DNA of 64,000 nt from NCBI GenBank assembly GCA_004352715.1, contig SCFE01000064.1, positions 1,277,315 to 1,341,314 on the forward strand, written 5' to 3'. Below are positions 35,766 to 50,700 of this stretch, piece after piece (position 1 is the stretch's first letter; each line of letters begins with the position of its first letter). The position numbers and the translations under genes were made by a program. This stretch comes from Hofstenia miamia. Its lineage: Eukaryota > Xenacoelomorpha > Acoela. A model generated the notes under the pieces. That model was not told the origin of the DNA. It saw only the letters and a list, made by a program, of their open reading frames with translations, and ran no database searches.

Positions 35766-38700
35766 CTTTGCCATAGAAGAGAATTTCCAAAGCTAAGTAA
35801 ACTGAGCAAACTGATATTATTCCAATAGTTTGCATTCGCGATATATGAACATTTTCTTGCTTTTGTTAATGTAGAACCTTTGCTTCATTCTGATATGAAA
35901 GTTGCTGTAATGATTATAAAATTAGAAATTACTCGCTTTATATTTCCAAAGATATGAAAATGAAGTTTGATAAATTTACTTAAAAAATATAAGATAAGCG
36001 AGATTTTCTAAAATCGCTGCATGAATATTGCGCATTCCAAATGAAAGAATAAGGACGCAAAAATTATTTCACAGAAACCATAAAAGCTAAACCCCAGATG
36101 AAAATAATTAGATAAATATTTCTATATTTAAGTAACAAAAATAATGTCTTCATGCATAATACAACAATTTATGAGGGTATTAATAAAAGATTTTAGATTA
36201 TGACAGTATGTCCATGCGTATAAAATTGTAAATTTCAAAGATGTTTAAACTGAATTTAAAGCAGGCAGTAAATAAACATATCATGTCAAAACAGTGATAT
36301 TAAATTTGAATACGAAACGTAATCGCAGTAAATCTTTTCTGCAATGGTCGTGCTTAAATCCGTATGAAACTAAAAATGAAGCAGACATGTAGGCAAGATA
36401 AATGGATGAAACAAGATAATTAACTCGAAAAAATAAAAAAATTCCAAGCCCCTCATAGCTGTTCAAGTCCGTAACTTTAAATTTCCAAACAATTGATTAA
36501 AATAATACAACAATTGATAATGCAATACCTAAAGCCAGGTGATAGACTGTAAATAATCGCAGGTGGTTTAAAATAATGACAATAACATGAAACCGTCAAT
36601 CGTAATAAGAGCTTAGGATTTTAACTATAGAGTGATATATTTTTAAGTAAAAACAGTCCTATCAACAACAAATATTTGGTAAAATAACCGAAGTTACAGC
36701 AATGAAAACCGATTTTTAGAATAGCCCGAAAAAAACAACCTCATACTGTTTTAATATGCGTCACGCTTACATTACAAAAGCCAGTTTCAAGAGGTTTTTA
36801 TCTTCCATCAATCATGGTATGTACATACTCAACTGCAGTAGCATAACAAATATTTTGAAAATTATTTGAACAAATGTTTACTTATCTATACAAAATTGAA
36901 AATTCATACTAAACTGCATGGTGTATTGAAATTTCAGTCCAGTGAAATATTTTGTTACTATAAAATAATTCGAAACTATCATGAAAAAATATTTGAGATG
37001 AAAATAGACTTACTACTGTGAAATAACATGGATATTCACAAAGATCGCATGTAACATCTGACCAAGGAACGGCATTTGGCTTTTGTGGCGGAGTGGTTAA
37101 GGGAACACCAATACATTTCAATTTTGTGCGCAAACCAAGCGCGTGCTTTCTAAAAAACTCATTTAATATAAAGAACAATACTATGACATTCCAATTCCCA
37201 ACAAGGCGTTGGTGAAATTTTCAACCACCATTTTTGCATTAAAAATCACTCATTTTATTTGGAAAAACGTTCAAATAATTGTGAGCAGAAAAATTTCATG
37301 CTTAAAACTTTGATTGCAAAAGCAACTCATTCCAAAAAAAGCCTAAATTTTTTCGAAAATAAAATGCTTACACAAAATTTTGAAGTTTGGTTTTGGCTAG
37401 TTTGTGGAGGTCTTGATCTTTTTCGTTAGAGTTAACGATTCTGTAGAGCAATTGCTCCAGGGAGAACAATAACGGAAGGCGATGATATCGGGAGAGCTAA
37501 ATAAATTATATATAGATTCCATGTACGAAATACAAAAGTACAAACTAACAAAATGATTTGTTTGATTAAACGACTGGGCGGCCCCGGCAATAAATTACTA
37601 ATCAATTGCCATCGTAAATCTCATATTGTTAAGCGCATGCCGATAGATTGTTGTGAAGCGTTCGGATGATTATAAGTATGTACAAGTACTTGTATAAAGA
37701 GAAGCAAGAACTGTGTTCATAAATAAAGAATCAGTATCCTCTAAAGTCAAAAGGAATGGGAATACAGATGATCGAAATTATACAAGCTTGCACCGAATAC
37801 GAAGACAATTTTTAATGTCCGCAAGCATAATTTTTGCAAAATTAAAACTTAATGACACTTTCATTTCATAAAAAATCAAATATGACCAGGTAGGTTCACG
37901 AGGATGAAGGATATGTACTGATTTGCATTAAACTCACATTAAATTTGTAAAAAGATCACTCGATGCCAAATGGACTAAGACTAACGAATAATGAAAAATT
38001 TATTTATAGAATACTAAAATTACTTTGTGCATCTATAATTAGTCTTGTATAAAGCTGACGATGTTGAATGTACCTAAACGTAATACTCTAGATAAAATCG
38101 TTGTCTCAAGAAAATTTTATGGCAAAACAATTATAAATCAATAATTAAATAACATCTGTGTCCCCATTAAAATATTCTCTTTGTTTCTAATGGTTGTTTG
38201 ATTCATATCTTCGATATAATGCAAGTTTCAAAGCAAATTGTAAATTCGACTCCACCCATCAAGTATGCAGCGTAGTTGTAGCAATCAAAATGTCTGAGCA
38301 AACTATGTTCACTAGGAGTAGATAATTATTTTAAAACGGAATTCGTACACTATGATGTATCCTAATTTCATTACCAGAAATTAATGGGAATATAATAATG
38401 ATCAATTAGATATAAGTTGACAGAAATACAGACCCATTGTAAATAATCAAACTCGCGTGTGATGAATTAAGGAATGGAAGTGCGTTGAAAAAGTAGTGAA
38501 AAAGAATGGAAAAATAGCGTTAGCCGTTTAATAGCTTTTAATTGCAAGCACGGAAAGTTCATAGTTAATTACTATAAGAACGTGTTATTTATTGATGGGT
38601 TTTCAGAATTACAAGTGCACAAATGTTTTGAAATACCTCAAAAATATCTTGAGCACTTCTTAACCAATCAGATGAAGAGAAATAGCAGCATTCACTAAGG

Positions 38701-41700
38701 CAGAAATCAGTGCAGAAGGCAGCATGGAAAGCACCAGGAAACAAAACAACAAACTCACCAGGCTTTTGAACGATGCGTGTCACAGTGATACCTTCATTTT
38801 CAAGATAATCAATGGGAATCTAAAAATTCAAGAAATAAGATGTATTACAAAGTAGCTGATGTGCTTAAACAGCACTTTCACATTAATTAAGAGTCTAACC
38901 ATGACATCTAATCGATTGACAGAATCAAATTCATCAGTCCAAAGTTGAGGAAGTTTGTTCCGACAGAAATTTTCAAATGCTTCAGTCTGTTCTGATGAAA
39001 TGGAAAACCTAAAACGTATGAAATAAAATAAACGAAATATTTAAAATGGTTAAATTCAAATATTTGTTACCAATTTTTTTCAAATTAAATTATGAGGATA
39101 AAAAATTATACCAAATTTTCGTTCCTCCCTCATGCAAGTATTCAATTAATGGAAGTCCTTGGGGATCACGAGTGAAGAACTGCGTAGAGAAGGTCATTCC
39201 AACTTTAATAAACGGAAAATTGATGCCAGAAACAGATCCGAGGAACCTTAAAATGTTGCTTTTGCTATTAGTTAAGTTATTAAAGTTCCAGGGATTTCTA
39301 AAAAAATTTTGGTAGTTAATCCAGTTATTGAAGAAGCAATACTTTGAAAATGCCGAGTTTTTGTCAGTGGAAAACCCACTTCCGATAGTGGAGGAACACA
39401 CCGATGCAGTGTGCAAAGCAACATGTTTGGTAAGCTGTTTGAGTATATGTATTGACATGTGCTAACAAAAAAGCAACTTACGCTATTAGATAATTAAACA
39501 GGACGCTGCAGCTACATTGGATAAATTCACGTTGCGCGATATTCCTCCCTTCAGTCACAATTTTCTATAATTGTTCTATTTCTTATCTCTAATTTCAACG
39601 GACCGATTTTTGAAATTGGCGTTCAAGTGTACAAAATTTTCTCCTAGTAAAAATTAAACTAAATATCCAAAAGATGAAAATTAATTCACGTGAGTAGACT
39701 TGTTAACCCTTTGAAAGATAATTTTGATCTTTTCTGGTTCAAATGCTTTAATTAATATATATTTCGTTTTAACAACGTTGTTTTTTTCAGATAGAAATGC
39801 CAAAACAAAAACTAAAAGGTAATGTTTTTGTCAAAAACCCGCCTAGTGGAGGCATGAATTGCGGTTACAACGATGCGAACGATGAGATTTTGTGCAAAAA
39901 ACTGCGACAACAATTGTCGAAAACTACCCAAGCATCTGAAATACTTTTAAGAGTTGACTAAAACAATGATGAGATCAAATATCCCTTTTCAAAAGGTGGA
40001 AAACGTTAATTTCAAAGTATTTTAGAGGAACTACACAGGGTGATCAACTCCATCTGTATCTTTTTTGCGGCAAACTGAAGCTCTGACCAAATTGAAAGGC
40101 AAATCGCTTTATCTTAGGTTAGGTGAGGCTACTGATGTTTGTGGAAAAAAATTTCATGTGCGTTGGAAGGCTAATCGGACATTTAAAAACAAAGGCGTTT
40201 TAATCGAATCAATTTCTCAAACGAATAATCGAACTATCATTCAGTTTATAACTTGTGTAAACAAACATTTGGGGTGGCGACAATGTTTCGTATTTCAGAA
40301 CCATTATAACGGATGGGCCATCTTACATGATGAAGGCTGAAGCATTGTTGAAGGAAACGTTCGACAATTTATTGCATTTGACTTTTTGGCTCATGGTTTG
40401 CGTCGAATTTCGAATTTGTGAGACAGAAGCACTGTAAAACTGGAAAAAAGATTTCGTTAATGAAGAAACTATCGCAAGAATATGTTCAAGACGAAAACTG
40501 GTTTAGTCTTACTGCCTCAAACAGTAACTACAGATTGAGGTACTTGGCTTCGCTGTTTTACGCCGAACATTACGATGAATTAGATAGACGGTTTCTTAAA
40601 AGAATTGACTGGTGAAACAAGATTCGCTTTGAAGAAGTTGCAAACGTTACTGAGCTATACAGAAATTTGAATTGCGGGATAAACTGACATTTCTGGCGAC
40701 CAATTGCGAGGGTGCTGATTGGGTTCTCCAAAGAGCGAACATCTGATTTTTTTCAACATCTCCCGCTACCCGCTAATGTCAGCAGATATTGAGTGTATCA
40801 GCTACATTCACACCGCAACGACAGAGTTTGCTTTTGATAAATTGAAATGTCATTTGTTAGACGCTTTGGAAAAACAAAATTTAAAATCTGATTCTGTATT
40901 TTTATTATAATACAAGAAAACATTTTCAAATCATGACAAACTTGACAAAGTCTTTAGGCAAATTTGGATATTTTTAAAGCAATTTATTGAAAATTTGTAA
41001 TGTTTTTTACGCAATTTTTTTCTCGTTACTCATTACATATATATATATATATATNAAAACTCAGTTTTATTGACATAAATTGTCGTAATCTTAAGATTGA
41101 TGTGAAATCGTCTAAAAGATTCCTGTTAGAAATGCGTGCTGATTTTTCAAAAAGTGCCTCAAGAGAAGGCGTACAGTTTAAACAAAAAAAGTTTGCTGAT
41201 GTTCCATCTTTGTAAAATATGAGATTTGTTGCAAATAAAATTGAAATTCATTTAAATAATTTATTGAATGGAAAAGTTCGCATGAAGTCGATTGAATTGT
41301 CGCGCTGGATCACTACTTTTGTTAACGTGGGATGAGTTAGAGCAAATAAAGGCTGGCAACATTGTAGTAAAAACGGAGCATAAAACCGGATGAAAATATC
41401 CTATTCAAATCTCATTAACATCTACCCAAATTTTGCTTTTGGAAGTATTAAAAGAAGAATTCAAACAAAATTTAACAAAAGTATACTCTTAGTATTCGGT
41501 AACAAAAGTGGCAACCCATTATCGACAATGGCTAAAGAAATCAATGAAATGATTAAAAGCAACTTCCCATAAACTGCAAAGTACAAATATAACTCTAATT
41601 CCATAAGAAAATTTTTTGAAAAGCAAATTCTATCAAACTAAAGGTGATAGTGAAAGCTTGAAAAAGAATATGTAGAGAACACAATTGTTGACTTAACAAA

Positions 41701-44700
41701 CTTGTATGAGAACATTTTGAATGAAAATGAAGAAAATGATCACGTAAACTTACAACGAATATAATCTTGAGGATATGGATTCTGAAGATGAAGAACGAAG
41801 GAAATTTATCAAATCTTTGAATACCTTTAGATCTTGCTGGACTGATAGTGAAAAAAACATGTTAAAATTGTTCGAAAAAGTCCCGTTTGATATAGTGGTA
41901 ACAAAAAAATATGTTAAAAATGTTTTGGAGCAAAATAAAAGAAGCTTCAATGAGGCTATGTTAGCAAAAGTTTATATGAAAATTCGAGGTGCATTGAAAA
42001 GTTTGTAGGGGCATTAATTTTTGTATTTAGTCATATAAACGTTTGTTATGTTCAAAATCGTTTTTTTAATTTTGTAAAACAAGCAAAATTATTTTAGAAA
42101 AACCGTATACAAAATGGGAAGTATTCAATAAATCATACAAAATCATACAAAATGGGAGGTATTTATAAACCCAAGGTACATAATGAGAGATATATGTATA
42201 TTTATATATATATATATATATATATATCTCACTATTTGTTCACTCTTACATAAATACCTCGCTTTTTGTTGCAATTTCATATATATCTCGTTTTTTAAAA
42301 CTTTTGCACATATATCTCGCCTTTTGTAAATTTTACCAAAAATATTTACTTCCAAAAATGTACTTTTCATAGATTTATTCATGATTTGAATGTGAATGAT
42401 TTTGTGTGATACCCTAGAATAGCCTTAAAACATGTTGCTACTATTAAATAATATAGTTTAGCCTATGTGAAAAATATCAAATGAGTTAAATTTGTTTTAG
42501 TCTTCCAACATAGCCTACTCAAAAATTATTATTCCAATAAATTACATTTGTTTTCTTTAAATTAATAAAGAATAAATAAGTATTTTCAAATAAAAAAGAA
42601 CTATTAGTATTTAAATACCTCTGGTCCTTTAAGCCTTTGATAGTTTTTAACAAGTTTACTGGCATGACTATGATTTTTACTCTAAAATGTCACAATTTCA
42701 CCCATAATGGCAAATTCCAATTCGCGAATTTGAGTACTTCAAACTCGAAATTCGATTTTGAAAGTTAAATTCTCAGAGCCCTAATATATATATATAATTC
42801 AATATTTCAAAATTAAATTTAGTTTCGAGAACAAAACAGTGGAAGATGCACTTACAGACGTGATTGAAGAATAGGATAGCAAACATTTTTGATAAATAGC
42901 TTGAAGACGATTTGCATGTCGCGATGCTAATCCATTTGGGGCTCCTAATTGTAGAGCAACACGTTCCCAGCGATTTTTCGTAGAAACAAGTTCAAATCCG
43001 CCTAATTTCGATACAATCTTTAGAAGTGCTGGTAAATCGACTTCTAGACCAGAGAGAGTAGGTGGTTGCAGCAATTCNNNNNNNNNNNNNNNNNNNNNNN
43101 NNNNNNNNNNNNNNNNNNNNNNNNNNNNNNNNNNNNNNNNNNNNNNNNNNNNNNNNNNNNNNNNNNNNNNNNNNNNNNNNNNNNNNNNNNNNNNNNNNNN
43201 NNNNNNNNNNNNNNNNNNNNNNNNNNNNNNNNNNNNNNNNNNNNNNNNNNNNNNNNNNNNNNNNNNNNNNNNNNNNNNNNNNNNNNNNNNNNNNNNNNNN
43301 NNNNNNNNNNNNNNNNNNNNNNNNNNNNNNNNNNNNNNNNNNNNNNNNNNNNNNNNNNNNNNNNNNNNNNNNNNNNNNNNNNNNNNNNNNNNNNNNNNNN
43401 NNNNNNNNNNNNNNNNNNNNNNNNNNNNNNNNNNNNNNNNNNNNNNNNNNNNNNNNNNNNNNNNNNNNNNNNNNNNNNNNNNNNNNNNNNNNNNNNNNNN
43501 NNNNNNNNNNNNNNNNNNNNNNNNNNNNNNNNNNNNNNNNNNNNNNNNNNNNNNNNNNNNNNNNNNNNNNNNNNNNNNNNNNNNNNNNNNNNNNNNNNNN
43601 NNNNNNNNNNNNNNNNNNNNNNNNNNNNNNNNNNNNNNNNNNNNNNNNNNNNNNNNNNNNNNNNNNNNNNNNNNNNNNNNNNNNNNNNNNNNNNNNNNNN
43701 NNNNNNNNNNNNNNNNNNNNNNNNNNNNNNNNNNNNNNNNNNNNNNNNNNNNNNNNNNNNNNNNNNNNNNNNNNNNNNNNNNNNNNNNNNNNNNNNNNNN
43801 NNNNNNNNNNNNNNNNNNNNNNNNNNNNNNNNNNNNNNNNNNNNNNNNNNNNNNNNNNNNNNNNNNNNNNNNNNNNNNNNNNNNNNNNNNNNNNNNNNNN
43901 NNNNNNNNNNNNNNNNNNNNNNNNNNNNNNNNNNNNNNNNNNNNNNNNNNNNNNNNNNNNNNNNNNNNNNNNNNNNNNNNNNNNNNNNNNNNNNNNNNNN
44001 NNNNNNNNNNNNNNNNNNNNNNNNNNNNNNNNNNNNNNNNNNNNNNNNNNNNNNNNNNNNNNNNNNNNNNNNNNNNNTCCACCCATCAAGTATGCAGCGT
44101 AGTTGTAGCAATCAAAATGTCTGAGCAAACTATGTTCACTAGGAGTAGATAATTATTTTAAAACGGAATTCGTACACTATGATGTATCCTAATTTCATTA
44201 CCAGAAATTAATGGGAATATAATAATGATCAATTAGATATGTTGACAGAAATACAGACCCATTGTAAATAATCAAACTCGCGTGTGATGAATTAAGGAAT
44301 GGAAGTGCGTTGAAAAAGTAGTGAAAAAGAATGGAAAAATAGCGTTAGCCGTTTAATAGCTTTTAATTGCAAGCACGGAAAGTTCATAGTTAATTACTAT
44401 AAGAACGTGTTATTTATTGATGGTTTTTCATAATTACAAGTGCACAAATGTTTTGAAATACCTCAAAAATATCTTGAGCACTTCTTAACCAATCAGATGA
44501 AGAGAAATAGCAGCATTCACTAAGGCAGAAATCAGTGCAGAAGGCAGCATGGAAAGCACCAGGAAACAAAACAACAAACTCACCAGGCTTTTGAACGATG
44601 CGTGTCACAGTGATACCTTCATTTTCAAGATAATCAATGGGAATCTAAAAATTCAAAAAATAGGATGTATTACAAAGTAGCTGATGTGCTTAAACAGCAC

Positions 44701-47700
44701 TTTCACATTAATTAAGAGTCTAACCATGACATCTAATCGATTGACAGAATCAAATTCATCAGTCCAAAGTTGAGGAAGTTTGTTCCGACAGAAATTTTCA
44801 AATGCTTCAGTCTGTTCTGATGAAATGGAAAACCTAAAACGTATGAAATAAAATAAACGAAATATTTAAAATGGTTAAATTCAAATATTTGTTACCAATT
44901 TTTTTCAAATTAAATTATGAGGATAAAAAATTATACCAAATTTTCGTTCCTCCCTCATGCAAGTATTCAATTAATGGAAGTCCTTGGGGATCACGAGTGA
45001 AGAACTGCGTAGAGAAGGTCATTCCAACTTTAATAAACGGAAAATTGATGCCAGAAACAGATCCGAGGAACCTTAAAATGTTGCTTTTGCTATAAGTTAA
45101 GTTTTTAAAGTTCCAGGGATTTCTAAAAAATTTTTGGAAGTTAATCCAGTTATTGAAGAAGCAATACTTTGAAAATGCCGAGTTTTTGTCAGTGGAAAAC
45201 CCACTTCCGATAGTGGAGGAACACACCGATGCAGTGTGCACAGCAACATGTTGAGATCGCTCTTTGAGTATATCCCAGTACATTTTCTAAAAAATAAGCA
45301 AATCACGATATAATATAATTAGAAAGTAGATTGTAGTTATCAAATAATAAAATATGCGATCCATGACTAAAGGGGATCTAAGTCATAAACATAGAAACCA
45401 GTTCCACTTTAATGAAATTTAAATCATCTTTATATCAAAATCACATACGGCAGGATCTTCGTTTTTCTTAAGGTAGAATCCGCGCGAAACTTTAGCCAAT
45501 TTACGATATTGTGCTAAGTTCATCGTTTGACCCTAAATAATGAAAAAATTAAATGAAATTTCAAGTGTAAACAACTTTTCCAAAGGCAGCCAAATCTGTA
45601 ACCACATTATAATCATCGGCAATTTCATCAAGAAGGCGTTCATTTTCTTCCTAAATATAATAGAACACTATGCTTATACGATTGAGTACTCAATATAGAA
45701 AAAATCTGATATGAAAGTTCAATGTTTTTAAAACACCAAAATGTATGGGTTTCATCTTTCAATGTAATTTCGATTAATAGTCACGCATTTCTCCCAACGT
45801 CTTATTATTTGCTGAAACTCCATTTCAAAAATATGCGGAGCTTACTTATTCAAAAAAAGGACAATAATCTTCAATTTCTCTTTGTCTTCAAAGTGTTTAT
45901 CTCTTAAGTGTTTCTTAAAATCACTAGGAACAAATCCGGGCTGTATGGCGGTTACATCAGTTGGTAATAGCGTAGATTTTCAAATGCTTCTCAAGCTTGG
46001 TAAGCTGTTTGAATAGAGGTATTGTCATGGGCTAGCAATTAATTTTCTTAGCCATAGCTATTACACAGGACGCTGCAGCTATATTGGATAAATTCACTTT
46101 GCGCGATATTCCTCCCTTCAGTCACAATTTTCTATAATTGTTCTATTTTTTATCTCTAATTTCAACGGACCGATTTTTGAAATTGGCGTTCAAGTGTACA
46201 AAATTTTCTCCTAGTAAAAATTAAACTAAATATCCAAAAGATGAAAATTAATTCACGTGAGTAGACTTGTTAACCCTTTGAAAGATAATTTTGATCTTTT
46301 CTGGTTCAAATGCTTTAATTAATATATATTTCGTTTTAACAACGTTGTTTTTTTCAGATAGAAATGCCAAAACAAAAACTAAAAGGTAATGTTTTTGTCA
46401 AAAACCCGCCTAGTGGAGGCATGAATTGCGGTTACAACGATGCGAACGATGAGATTTTGTGCAAAAAACTGCGATTTCAGCTCCAGACAACAATTGTCGA
46501 AAACTACCCAGGCATCTGAAATACTTTTAAGAGTTGACTAAAACAATGATGAGATCAAATATCCCTTTTCAAAAGGTGGAAAACGTTAATTTCAAAGTAT
46601 TTTTAGAGAACTACACAGGGTGATCAACTCCATCTGTATCTTTTTTGCGGCAAACTGAAGCTCTGAGCAAATTGAAAGGCAAATCGCTTTATCTTACGTT
46701 AGGTGAGGCTACTGATGTTTGTGGAAGAAAAATTTCATGTGCGTTGGAAGGCTAATCGGACATTTAAAAACAAAGGCGTTTTAATCGAATCAATTTCTCA
46801 AACGAATAATCGAACTATCATTCAGTTTATAACTTGTGTAAACAAACATTTGGGGTGGCGACAATGTTTCGTATTTCAGAACCATTATAACGGATGGGCC
46901 ATCTTACATGATGAAGGCTGAAGCATTGTTGAAGGAAACGTTCGACAATTTATTGCATTTGACTTTTTGGCTCATGGTTTGCGTCGAATTTCGAATTTGT
47001 GAGACAGAAGCACTGTAAAACTGGAAAAAAGATTTCGTTAATGAAGAAACTATCGCAAGAATATGTTCAAGACGAAAACTGGTTTAGTCTTACTGCCTCA
47101 AACAGTAACTACAGATTGAGGTACTTGGCTTCGCTGTTTTACGCCGAACATTACGATGAATTAGATAGACGGTTTCTTAAAAGAATTGACTGGTGAAACA
47201 AGATTCGCTTTGAAGAAGTTGCAAACGTTACTGAGCTATACAGAAATTTGAATTGCGGGATAAACTGACATTTCTGGCGACCAATTGCGAGGGTGCTGAT
47301 TGGGTTCTCCAAAGAGCGAACATCTGATTTTTTTCAACATCTCCCGCTACCCGCTAATGTCAGCAGATATTGAGTGTATCAGCTACATTCACACCGCAAC
47401 GACAGAGTTTGCTTTTGATAAATTGAAATGTCATTTGTTAGACGCTTTGGAAAAACAAAATTTAAAATCTGATTCTGTATTTTTATTATAATACAAGAAA
47501 ACATTTTCAAATCATGACAAACTTGACAAAGTCTTTAGGCAAATTTGGATATTTTTAAAGCAATTTATTGAAAATTTGTAATGTTTTTTACGCAATTTTT
47601 TTCTCGTTACTCATTACATATATATATATATATATANNNNNNNNNNNNNNNNNNNNNNNNNNNNNNNNNNNNNNNNNNNNNNNNNNNNTAACTATTAATC

Positions 47701-50700
47701 AAATTCTGCTACAATGTTACCAAGACGCGTAAAAATGTGTGTGTGCTTACGGAGCTGGTGATCTGATAATATTGGAAAGAGGAAATCCCATTGCTTGCCT
47801 TTAACAGAATTTTTCGATTAATGTTGGTGCAGTTTTGATTAAATTGAAAGTTTACTATTAAAAATATATTAATCATTACCAGCCCAATATATATATATAT
47901 AATATCTCTGTTGTACTATGTAATTTTCATTTTTGAGGTACAAAATGGGAATGACTTCCTATTTTCCATAGTACAAAATGGGAATTTTCCAAAATGGGAA
48001 TGACTTCCTATTTTCCATAGTACAAAATGGGAATTTTCATTCCAAATAAACATAGCAACTCATGTACAGTTGTGTTTTAGAGTACACACAGTAGATGCCA
48101 TATTTGTCAAAAAAATTTGAAAATACATTTTCATGACTACTTTATGGTTTGGCAATTTTCCATTTATGTACAGATTGACATAAATATCACCCGTTTTGTA
48201 CATGTTTTAGATAAATATGAATGTGTCGTTGCTGCAGCAATTGGACACTTTGCCTACGTCTGTTAAAGGTACATTGCTTTTTGATATATATGATTTGCAT
48301 TTTAGGGATTAGATTCGCAGAAACCAGTTGAGAACCGAGACGCATCTTCTACAAAATTAAATGCAAGAGCTTTGTTAAGAAAAAATACTCAATTTACGCA
48401 TGAATCGAAAACGTCAAAAACAGGTTAATGAACAATCGGAAAATCCACATAGGTCGAAATCAAAGTCATCAATGAGACAATGTCACGTAGATCAATAGCT
48501 AAAACTTCAAAAAGAGCGCGACAGTTTGATTCTTTAAAAATGTGCCTTACGTGCCATAAATCAGTTTCTGATATGTGCCACCACATAATGAGATATCATA
48601 ACGATCTGTCAAATGAGGTGCTTGCGCTTCTAAAGGATTTTTATAGATGTAAAAAACTGAAAAAAGTTTTCTATTGCAAAAATTACAAGAGATTGATGTA
48701 AGCGATTTTGAAAAAATTAAAAATGGAGTAGAATTTGTAGAAATGCCTTACTGGTTTAGAAAACATTTTTATTTGAAGGCTCCAAAGAACTTAATCACAT
48801 CATTGAATAATTTTAAGGAAAACATCAAAAAAAACTATTGCGTCGTGGTGTTACTAAGCTTTCCTCAAAATACATTATTGGTAGAAAGCTAGAACACTAT
48901 CATTAATTGATTTGTGAAAACCTCCAGTTTTAGGAAAAATGATAAGTTGTCCATAAGCATAAAGAAAAAAATTCGTTAAAATGCAGTACTGTTATTCTAC
49001 ATTTGTCAAAACTCAGTTTTATTGACATAAATTGTCGTAATCTTAAGATTGATGTGAAATCGTCTAAAAGATTCCTGATAGAAATGCGTGCTGATTTTTC
49101 AAAAAATGCCTCAAGAGAAGGCGGACAGTTTAAACAAAAAAAGTTTGCTGATGTTCCATCTTTGTAAAATATGAGATTTGTTGCAAATAAAATTGAAATT
49201 CATTTAAATAATTTATTGAATGGAAAAGTTCGAATGAAGTTTGCTGATTTACACGCTGGATCACTACTTTTGTTAACGTGGGATGAGTTAGAGCAAATAA
49301 AGGCTGGCAACATTGTAGTTAACGTGGCATAAAACCGGATGAAAATATCCTATTCAAATCTGGCAACATTTTGCTTTTGGAATTATTAAAAGAAGAATTC
49401 AAACTAAAATTTAACAAAAGTATACCCTTAGTATTCGGTAACAAAAGTGGCAACCCATTATCGACAATGGCTAAAGAAATCAATGAAATGATTAAAAGCA
49501 ACTTCCCATAAACTGCAAAGTACAAATATAACTCTAATTCCATAAGAAAATTTTTTGAAAAGCAAATTCTATCAAACAAGGATGTTAATGAAAGCTTGAA
49601 AAAAGCCCATCTAAAGGTCATAGTCAGTTTGTCGCTGAATATGTAGAGAACACAATTGTTGACTTAACAAATCACGTAAACTTACAACGAATATAATCTT
49701 GAGGATATGGATTCTGAAGATAAAGAACGTAGGAAATTTATCAAATCTTTGAATACCTTTAGATCTAGTTGGACTGATAGCGAAAAAAAACATGTTAAAA
49801 TTGTTCGAAAAAGTCCCATTGGATATAGTGGTAACAAAAAAATATGTTAAAAATATTTTGGAGCAAAATAAAAGAAGCTTCAATGAGGCTATGTTAGCAA
49901 AAGTTTATATGAAAATTCGAGGTGCATTGAAAAGTTTGTAGGGGCATTAATTTTTGTATTTAGTCATATAAACGTTTGTTATGTTCAAAATCGTTTTTTT
50001 AATTTTGTAAAACAAGCAAAATTATTTTAGAAAAACCGTATACAAAATGGGAAGTATTCAATAAATCATACAAAATCATACAAAATGGGAGGTATTTATA
50101 AACCCAAGGTACATAATGAGAGATATATNNNNNNNNNNNNNNNNNNNNNNNNNNNNNNNNNNNNNNNNNNNNNNNNNNNNNNNNNNNNNNNNNNNNNNNN
50201 NNNNNNNNNNNNNNNNNNNNNNNNNNNNNNNNNNNNNNNNNNNNNNNNNNNNNNNNNNNNNNNNNNNNNNNNNNNNNNNNNNNNNNNNNNNNNNNNNNNN
50301 NNNNNNNNNNNNNNNNNNNNNNNNNNNNNNNNNNNNNNNNNNNNNNNNNNNNNNNNNNNNNNNNNNNNNNNNNNNNNNNNNNNNNNNNNNNNNNNNNNNN
50401 NNNNNNNNNNNNNNNNNNNNNNNNNNNNNNNNNNNNNNNNNNNNNNNNNNNNNNNNNNNNNNNNNNNNNNNNNNNNNNNNNNNNNNNNNNNNNNNNNNNN
50501 NNNNNNNNNNNNNNNNNNNNNNNNNNNNNNNNNNNNNNNNNNNNNNNNNNNNNNNNNNNNNNNNNNNNNNNNNNNNNNNNNNNNNNNNNNNNNNNNNNNN
50601 NNNNNNNNNNNNNNNNNNNNNNNNNNNNNNNNNNNNNNNNNNNNNNNNNNNNNNNNNNNNNNNNNNNNNNNNNNNNNNNNNNNNNNNNNNNNNNNNNNNN

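Larger units (their letters stand above)
38251..43077. repeat. redundant haplotype block of the JARID2 locus
   Basis: The start (38251) equals 44078 and the end (43077) equals 54319, and a 1000-N gap follows. The block repeats JARID2 exons at 38637-38819, 38900-39008, 39112-39297, about 39343-39430 (truncated) and 42856-43077 (ARID, cut by the gap). It also repeats the hAT pseudogene and the 3' half of the YR element. Compared with 44078-54319 it lacks about 745 bp (45252-45997), which removes two JARID2 exons and the start of a third. It has small substitutions, for example in the JmjC exon. Best read as an alternative haplotype contig placed in series. Confidence 0.85.

Noticed and set aside
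37560-37740. Solo LTR
   Set aside because: A TATA-like word and AATAAA are present, but no terminal TG...CA pair or target duplication could be found.
38589-45283. Two tandem JmjC genes
   Set aside because: The second set is the same locus on an overlapping contig. Block ends coincide exactly with the 1000-N gap.
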